A DNA stretch of 9,725 nt from CALRBF01 sp964646465 (GTDB lineage Bacteria > Patescibacteriota > Minisyncoccia > SW-4-49-11). Location of the stretch: assembly GCA_964646465.1 (NCBI GenBank), contig CAZYEN010000030.1, positions 1 through 9,725 of the forward strand. Direction: 5' to 3'. The first letter of the stretch is position 1. Every line of letters begins with the position of its first letter. This document shows positions 5,947-9,725 of the stretch, piece after piece. The notes under the pieces are model-generated. The model saw only the letters and a program-made list of their open reading frames with translations, searched no databases and was not told the origin of the DNA. A program made the position numbers and the translations under genes.

Positions 5947-6588
5947 TTATTGATTGCTAATAATCTTACGGAAACGAATGTATTCAGAAATTCTAAGCCC
6001 TTCATATCTACCAAGGAATATAATTCCAGCAAATACCACTAAAATTATCCATGGATTATAGAATACCAAGTCTCGAAGTCTGGTAGTGGTCATTATGAGG
6101 TTTCCAATTGAGGATAAGACTAGAGTTTCTACGGATAGAATTACAGCTGTACGATAACCTTTTTCCATCTGGGCATTGATGAATTTTTCTACTAAAGTAA
6201 TAATTATCAAAATCTGGTAAATCGAGGCTTGGACAAAAATGGTGCTATCTGAGAATATACCCCAAATAAGACTAAAGAACATAGATAATGCTGTAATAGA
6301 TAAGATTAAGGCCATTTTAGGTAAATATAATATTCTAATTTTCCTTAATAAAAATCTCACTACAGAGGCCACTAAAAGGGATACTACAAAGATACTAACT
6401 CCATATTTGAAGCCAATTTCAGTCAAAGCAAAGGTTATAATCAAAGGAGTATAGATACCAAAAGCCTTTACTCCTACTATTTGTCTAGCAGCCACTATAA
6501 ACCCTGCCATAATAGGAAACATTAATAAAATGTCTATGGTTTCCCGTGGCACATCATTTCTTAGGAGGTAATCAAAGAATATATCCAT
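5947..6588 (-). CDS. 7TM_transglut-type membrane protein without its transglutaminase domain
   Basis: A 213-residue integral membrane protein with seven hydrophobic segments, at about 18-35, 41-57, 62-79, 90-109, 118-134, 147-166 and 177-193. Family signatures are ARQIVGVKAFGIYTPLI between TM1 and TM2, YLPKMALILSI at TM4 and the C-terminal block GRYEGLRISEYIRFR. These match the 7TM domain (PF14402) that in proteobacteria is the C-terminal half of 'inactive transglutaminase fused to 7 transmembrane helices' proteins. Here the extracytoplasmic transglutaminase part is absent. It is first in an operon with the ATP-grasp-retropepsin gene, the same partnership as in the classical clusters, which strongly supports both calls. 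ATG at 6588 is preferred; an in-frame TTG at 6606 would add six residues (MVFNTY) but falls next to the -35 of the divergent sufB promoter. No Shine-Dalgarno precedes either. The likely role is a membrane platform or sensor for the ligase-protease. Confidence 0.85.
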   Translation of the reverse strand: MDIFFDYLLRNDVPRETIDILLMFPIMAGFIVAARQIVGVKAFGIYTPLIITFALTEIGFKYGVSIFVVSLLVASVVRFLLRKIRILYLPKMALILSITALSMFFSLIWGIFSDSTIFVQASIYQILIIITLVEKFINAQMEKGYRTAVILSVETLVLSSIGNLIMTTTRLRDLVFYNPWIILVVFAGIIFLGRYEGLRISEYIRFRKIISNQ

Positions 6589-6606
6589 ATAAGTATTAAA
6601 AACCAA

Positions 6607-6635
6607 TTGAGATTATTGTATTATTTTGCTATAGT
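6607..6635 (+). promoter_or_regulatory. Promoter of the sufBD operon
   Basis: TTGAGA (6607-6612, 5/6) is followed by a 17-bp spacer and TATAGT (6630-6635, 5/6), with a TGC extension directly before the -10. Predicted start is near 6642, about 30 nt before the sufB ATG. This is the best-formed promoter in the window. Its -10 overlaps the -10 of the divergent 7TM operon. Confidence 0.7.
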
Positions 6636-6641
6636 ATAACA
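6633..6641 (-). promoter_or_regulatory. Extended -10 promoter of the 7TM/ATP-grasp operon
   Basis: Minus strand TGT-TATACT (5/6 -10 with TGn extension). The predicted start near 6626 leaves about 38 nt before the ATG at 6588. No good -35 is seen. The hexamer shares bases 6633-6635 with the sufB -10, so RNA polymerase could hardly occupy both at once. Confidence 0.5.
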
Positions 6642-6671
6642 TAATAATATATTTTGACTAGTAGCAAATTT

Positions 6672-8051
6672 ATGGACAGATCAGTATACGACAATTATAG
6701 CTTACATAAGGGAAAATTTCAAACTAAACCTGGTCTTACCAGGGACGTAGTTGCAGAAATATCTAAACAAAAAAATGAACCAGCTTGGATGTTAGAGAAG
6801 AGATTGAGAGCCTTTGAATTATATCAAAACACTCCTTTACAAAATTGGGGACCTAATTTGGATGGTCTGGATCTAGATAAAATTATCTATTTTAGCCGTC
6901 CTGATGCAGCGGAGTCTAAAACTTGGGAGGATGTACCTGAGGACATTAGAGATACTTTTGATAAACTAGGTATCCCAGAGGCTGAAAAACAGGCTCTCGG
7001 GGGGGTTGGAGCTCAATATGACTCAGATATGGTGTATCATAATCTCAAGCAGGATTTGAAGGATAAGGGGGTTATTTTTGAGAATATGGACACAGCTTTG
7101 CAGGAATATCCTGATTTGGTCAAAAAATATTTTATGACTCAATGTATTCCGATTAATGACCATAAATTTATTATGCTGCATGCTGCCGTTTGGAGTGGAG
7201 GGACTTTTATTTATGTGCCAAAAGGGGTAGAAGTAGAGTTGCCATTACAAGCCTATTTTCGCATGAATATGGAGGCTGGAGGTCAATTTGAGCACACTTT
7301 AATTATTGCTGATGAAGGCTCTAAGTTGACGTATATTGAAGGTTGCAGTGCTCCTAGATGGAATGCCTCAGCCTTGCATGCAGGTGGGGTTGAAATATTT
7401 GTACATAGAGGATCTCAAGTCAAATATATTAGTATTGAGAATTGGAGTAAGAATACTTATAACTTGAATACCAAAAGAGCATTGGTGGACGCTTATGGGA
7501 CGATTGAGTGGCTAAATGGTAATATGGGTAGCGGTGTGACCATGTTATATCCTTGTAGTATTCTAAGAGGAGAATATGCTCGTTCGGATAGCCTCGGGAT
7601 AGCCTTTGCAGGCGAGGGTCAAGAGCAAGATACCGGTTCTAAGGTAATTCATGTGGCACCTCATACTAAGTCTACTATCAGTGCTAAGAGTATTTCTCAA
7701 GGTAATGGAATATCCTCATATAGAGGGCTTGTCAAAATTTTACCTAAAGCAGTAGGAAGTGAATCTCATATTGTTTGTGATGCTCTGTTGATGAATGATG
7801 GAGCTAAGTCAGATACTTATCCTGTGATGCAGGTGGAAACTAACGATGCTCAAATTGGACATGAAGCTAGAGTTGGTAAGGTCGGTGAGGAAGAGGTTTT
7901 TTACTTAATGAGTAGGGGAATGACCGAGGCAGAGGCTAGGAAAATGATAGTTAATGGTTTTATAGAACCGGTTGTGAAGGCCTTGCCTTTAGAATATGCA
8001 ATTGAACTTAACCGTTTAATCGAAATTGAAATTACTGATTCAGCTACTTAA
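6672..8051 (+). CDS. sufB: SufB, Fe-S cluster scaffold subunit
   Basis: A 459-residue SufB, the scaffold of the cytosolic SUF machinery on which Fe-S clusters are built with SufC and SufD. The N-terminal helical part carries TRDVVAEISKQKNEPAWML, typical of SufB. The beta-helix core has YVPKGVEVELPLQAYFRMN and LTYIEGCSAPRW (Cys225). The C-terminal part has SHIVCDALLMND with Cys369, equivalent to the conserved cluster-assembly cysteine of E. coli SufB. The family's FYLMSRGMTEAEARKMIVNGF follows. Length is normal. ATG at 6672 is chosen because conserved sequence begins only about 20 residues later; an in-frame TTG at 6654 would add six residues. Neither has a Shine-Dalgarno. sufD follows after 3 bp, so they are one operon. 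No sufC or sufS is seen on either side. A 7-G run encodes Gly-Gly in LGGVGA (6999-7005). Confidence 0.97.
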   Translation: MDRSVYDNYSLHKGKFQTKPGLTRDVVAEISKQKNEPAWMLEKRLRAFELYQNTPLQNWGPNLDGLDLDKIIYFSRPDAAESKTWEDVPEDIRDTFDKLGIPEAEKQALGGVGAQYDSDMVYHNLKQDLKDKGVIFENMDTALQEYPDLVKKYFMTQCIPINDHKFIMLHAAVWSGGTFIYVPKGVEVELPLQAYFRMNMEAGGQFEHTLIIADEGSKLTYIEGCSAPRWNASALHAGGVEIFVHRGSQVKYISIENWSKNTYNLNTKRALVDAYGTIEWLNGNMGSGVTMLYPCSILRGEYARSDSLGIAFAGEGQEQDTGSKVIHVAPHTKSTISAKSISQGNGISSYRGLVKILPKAVGSESHIVCDALLMNDGAKSDTYPVMQVETNDAQIGHEARVGKVGEEEVFYLMSRGMTEAEARKMIVNGFIEPVVKALPLEYAIELNRLIEIEITDSAT

Positions 8052-8054
8052 ATT

Positions 8055-8711
8055 ATGGCAATTTTTACTACTAAAACAGAATCATCTCATCAATATCTAG
8101 TTATAAAATCTAGAAATAGAGAAGTTTTAGATATTCTCAATTTATCACCAAATACTATAATTCATATTGCCGAACAGGCTCAATTAGAATTAAATATAGG
8201 AACTGGAGAATATAATCATAATCTTAATATTATTTTAACCAAAGGAGCTAAGTTGGATATTATGGAAAAAGATAATTGGAGCGGGAATTTACATTGGACT
8301 ATAGACTTAATAGAACCTTATGCGGAGGTAAAATATACAACCCGTCTGGAGGTAAAAGAAAATTCTAATAATCTTATTACAATCAATCATCAAGCTGCTT
8401 ATACTCACTCTCAGATTGACTCAAGACATTGTGTTTCCAGTAGTCATAAAATTAGCCAACATACTATTATAGATATTTCAAAAACTATTAAATATTGCCA
8501 AGCCAGTCAGTCAGCGGAAATTTTGTTATTAACCGACCGACCGCAAATCCAAGTCATCCCCGAGCTCAGAGTAGCCACTGATAATAGTAATGCCAGTCAC
8601 GGAGTATCTATACATCCAATTCGAGAGACAGATATATTCTATCTAATGGCGAGAGGCATCAGCCAGACAAAAGCAATCAACATACTCAAAAAAGGCTTTT
8701 TGGATATTTAA
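8055..8711 (+). CDS. sufD: SufD-like protein, short form
   Basis: A 218-residue protein starting at ATG 8055, 3 bp after the sufB stop, so translationally linked to it. It matches the beta-helix and C-terminal part of SufD/SufB: repeated short strands through residues 30-170, then VIPELRVATDNSNASHGVSIHP with the conserved SufD histidine (H182), then TDIFYLMARGISQTKAINILKKGFL. In longer SufD proteins the position before SHG is usually Cys; here it is Ala181. SufD is commonly about 400 residues, so this lacks the N-terminal helical domain and part of the helix core, a reduction seen in small genomes. It should pair with SufB and bind SufC through the C-terminal helices. The frame is intact and the C-terminal motif is complete, so it looks functional, not degraded. 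Codons are more AT-rich than in sufB. Confidence 0.85.
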   Translation: MAIFTTKTESSHQYLVIKSRNREVLDILNLSPNTIIHIAEQAQLELNIGTGEYNHNLNIILTKGAKLDIMEKDNWSGNLHWTIDLIEPYAEVKYTTRLEVKENSNNLITINHQAAYTHSQIDSRHCVSSSHKISQHTIIDISKTIKYCQASQSAEILLLTDRPQIQVIPELRVATDNSNASHGVSIHPIRETDIFYLMARGISQTKAINILKKGFLDI

Positions 8712-8718
8712 TTAGTTA

Positions 8719-8751
8719 CAAATAAAAAAACACCCCGCTTAGTGCGGGGTG
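8719..8751 (-). terminator. Intrinsic terminator of the 100-residue orphan gene
   Basis: CACCCCGC (8731-8738) and GCGGGGTG (8744-8751) form a perfect 8-bp, GC-rich stem with a 5-nt loop. On the minus strand it is followed by seven Ts (8724-8730), the classic intrinsic terminator shape. The minus-strand stop codon (8739-8741) lies in the loop, so the stem overlaps the last codons. In the plus direction there is no T-run after the stem, so it would stop sufBD transcripts poorly, though it could protect their 3' ends. Confidence 0.85.
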
Positions 8752-9041
8752 GGTGAGGTATAATTGAGCGGTTTGTTTTGGTTTTTTGTGTCTGCTGGAA
8801 TTATATAGATGATTGGGTTTTGTGGGTTTGCATGAATATCTATTCCTAAGAAACAGTTTTCATCGCCTTGAATTTCTTTTCCCTCTGCATCTATTATTAC
8901 TATTGATTGAGGAAACGGATTGGCTAAAAGATGTAGACTGTTTGGTTTTTCAGGGTCTCTAAATATTTGTGTACATACTTTGGACCTGAGAATTGCTCTT
9001 ACAAGATCTAGCCTTACCTTATCTTTCACTAAAAGGCACAT
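8739..9041 (-). CDS. Hypothetical protein, 100 residues
   Basis: A small protein from ATG 9041 that I do not recognise. Residues 1-30 look amphipathic and basic (KDKVRLDLVRAILRSK). The middle has a beta-type pattern: SIVIIDAEGKEI and NPIIYIIPAD. The C-terminus is polar (NQNKPLNYTSPTPH). There is no signal peptide or membrane segment; three cysteines (residues 2, 18 and 63) form no metal motif. Support as a real gene comes from a promoter-like sequence at 9067-9096 and a strong terminator exactly at its stop, so it seems to be a single-gene transcript, convergent with sufBD. The final codons are shaped by the terminator stem. Confidence 0.65.
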   Translation of the reverse strand: MCLLVKDKVRLDLVRAILRSKVCTQIFRDPEKPNSLHLLANPFPQSIVIIDAEGKEIQGDENCFLGIDIHANPQNPIIYIIPADTKNQNKPLNYTSPTPH

Positions 9042-9066
9042 AGCAATGAAGTCGTAATACTATGAT

Positions 9067-9096
9067 ATATTACTATAATATGTTGTGTTTTGTCAA
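9067..9096 (-). promoter_or_regulatory. Putative promoter of the 100-residue orphan gene
   Basis: A perfect -35 TTGACA (9091-9096, minus strand) is followed after 18 bp by TAATAT (9067-9072, 4/6). Predicted start is near 9060, about 19 nt before the ATG at 9041. An alternative TATAGT lies too close (13 bp) to the -35. The -35 sits just after the stop of the upstream gene. Confidence 0.5.
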
Positions 9097-9099
9097 TTT

Positions 9100-9725
9100 T
9101 TAAGCCAATTCTAAATCTAGAATCTGTTGAACAGATAGTTGAAACATATCTACATTTAAATTTTGTTTTGATATTCTTTCATTCCCAGATACAGTTGTAT
9201 ATAAGCCATCTGTTAAAGTAGCAATATTATTAGGATCATCCCACTCTTCACTAAATTTTGCCATAGCTTGCGTGTGAGGTTGATATGTTGATTCATATTT
9301 AAGGTTCTCTAGTCTTTTTGTTATTTTAATTTTATGTAACTGAAATATTTTTGATAAATCAAGGTTCATAGTTGTAGAGCTAGTAAAGTTATCATTATCA
9401 ATTATGAAATCCTTTCCTTGTATTTCTATATTATATATATCTAAATTAGGTTCGTCTATTGCATTAGTAGAGTTTAAAATTTGAGAATATAATAAATTTA
9501 AAGCTTGGTTGACTTCATCTGGTGTAAGATCACTAGATTCAAGAGTTATAGCTATAACATCGCCACTATGAGAACCAACAGAACCTTCTGGCAAAGGAAT
9601 AACCCCAACCACACCAGGAGTCTGACTTAATTCTTTGATCACAATAGATTTTGATTCAACAATATCCTTTTGACGATATACTTGATCTTTTGTTGAGTCG
9701 ACTTCTATGAATTCATTGACTAATT
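9100..9725 (-). CDS. Hypothetical protein, C-terminal 207 residues (open at window edge)
   Basis: The frame ends with TAA at 9100-9102 and has no stop up to base 9725, so the start is outside the window or not identifiable. A GTG at 9642 could serve as a start, but upstream codons (FIEVDSTKDQVYRQKDIVES) look coding, so the longer reading is preferred. I do not recognise the family. Near the GTG it has PGVVGVIPLPEGSVGSHSGDVIAITLES, a beta-rich, glycine-containing stretch. A mixed polar middle part follows, and then an acidic helical tail ending QLSVQQILDLELA. There is no membrane segment in the visible part. The gene is followed closely by the promoter of the 100-residue gene, so the two are probably separate transcripts. 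Function unknown. Confidence 0.7.
   Translation of the reverse strand, partial: LVNEFIEVDSTKDQVYRQKDIVESKSIVIKELSQTPGVVGVIPLPEGSVGSHSGDVIAITLESSDLTPDEVNQALNLLYSQILNSTNAIDEPNLDIYNIEIQGKDFIIDNDNFTSSTTMNLDLSKIFQLHKIKITKRLENLKYESTYQPHTQAMAKFSEEWDDPNNIATLTDGLYTTVSGNERISKQNLNVDMFQLSVQQILDLELA

Noticed and set aside
1715..6454. Several open frames of 60-77 codons antisense to, or in other frames of, the DUF1704, ATP-grasp and 7TM genes
   Set aside because: All are fully inside genes with strong family motifs, show no motif of their own and have compositions expected from shadow frames.
279..9725. Recoding of TGA as glycine (as in Absconditabacteria/Gracilibacteria)
   Set aside because: All genes reach expected lengths with the standard code, GGN glycine codons are abundant at conserved glycines, and no conserved position needs a TGA read-through.
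1..9725. CRISPR arrays, insertion sequences, rRNA or riboswitches
   Set aside because: I saw no regularly spaced repeats, transposase motifs, rRNA segments or recognisable riboswitch cores on either strand.

Overview
The window is AT-rich bacterial DNA with tightly packed genes, almost no Shine-Dalgarno sequences, short leaders, and TAA or TAG stops only (no TGA stop among the nine stops visible). Together with a PEGA-type membrane protein, a short SufD and several lineage-specific orphan proteins, this suggests a Patescibacteria/CPR-type genome. That placement is inferred from gene style, not from a marker gene. The standard code fits: every frame is full length without reading through TGA.

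Left part (1-1208), all on the minus strand. RNase HI is followed after 9 bp by the N-terminal part of a PEGA-domain membrane protein that runs off the left edge. A 180-bp spacer holds a short repeat-like patch. Then come tRNA-Lys(UUU), tRNA-Tyr(GUA) and tRNA-Thr(UGU); the first two have recognisable promoters of their own and the third only a -10-like box. Only the Thr gene encodes a 3' CCA.

Central part (1293-6588), the most interesting. A minus-strand gene encodes a DUF1704/QEGLA (MATCAP-like) zinc peptidase with an altered HExxH motif. It diverges from an unassigned ATP-grasp ligase. The ligase runs head-on, with no gap, into a two-gene minus operon: a 7TM protein of the kind normally fused to an inactive transglutaminase, then a fused alpha-L-glutamate-ligase-like ATP-grasp plus retropepsin-like protease. 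These families (ATP-grasp amidoligases, RimB-like retropepsin, 7TM_transglut, DUF1704) recur in amide-ligation and peptide-modification neighbourhoods. The cluster therefore looks like a compact system that adds and removes amino acids or peptides on an unknown, possibly membrane-associated, target. The function is inference; the domain identities are read from motifs.

Right part (6672-9725). sufB and a half-length sufD form a plus-strand Fe-S assembly operon without sufC or sufS in view. Its promoter overlaps the divergent promoter of the 7TM operon. Downstream are two minus-strand genes of unknown function, the first ending in a clear intrinsic terminator and the second open at the right edge. 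Four 7-nt G/C homopolymers, three of them inside genes, stand out in this AT-rich context.
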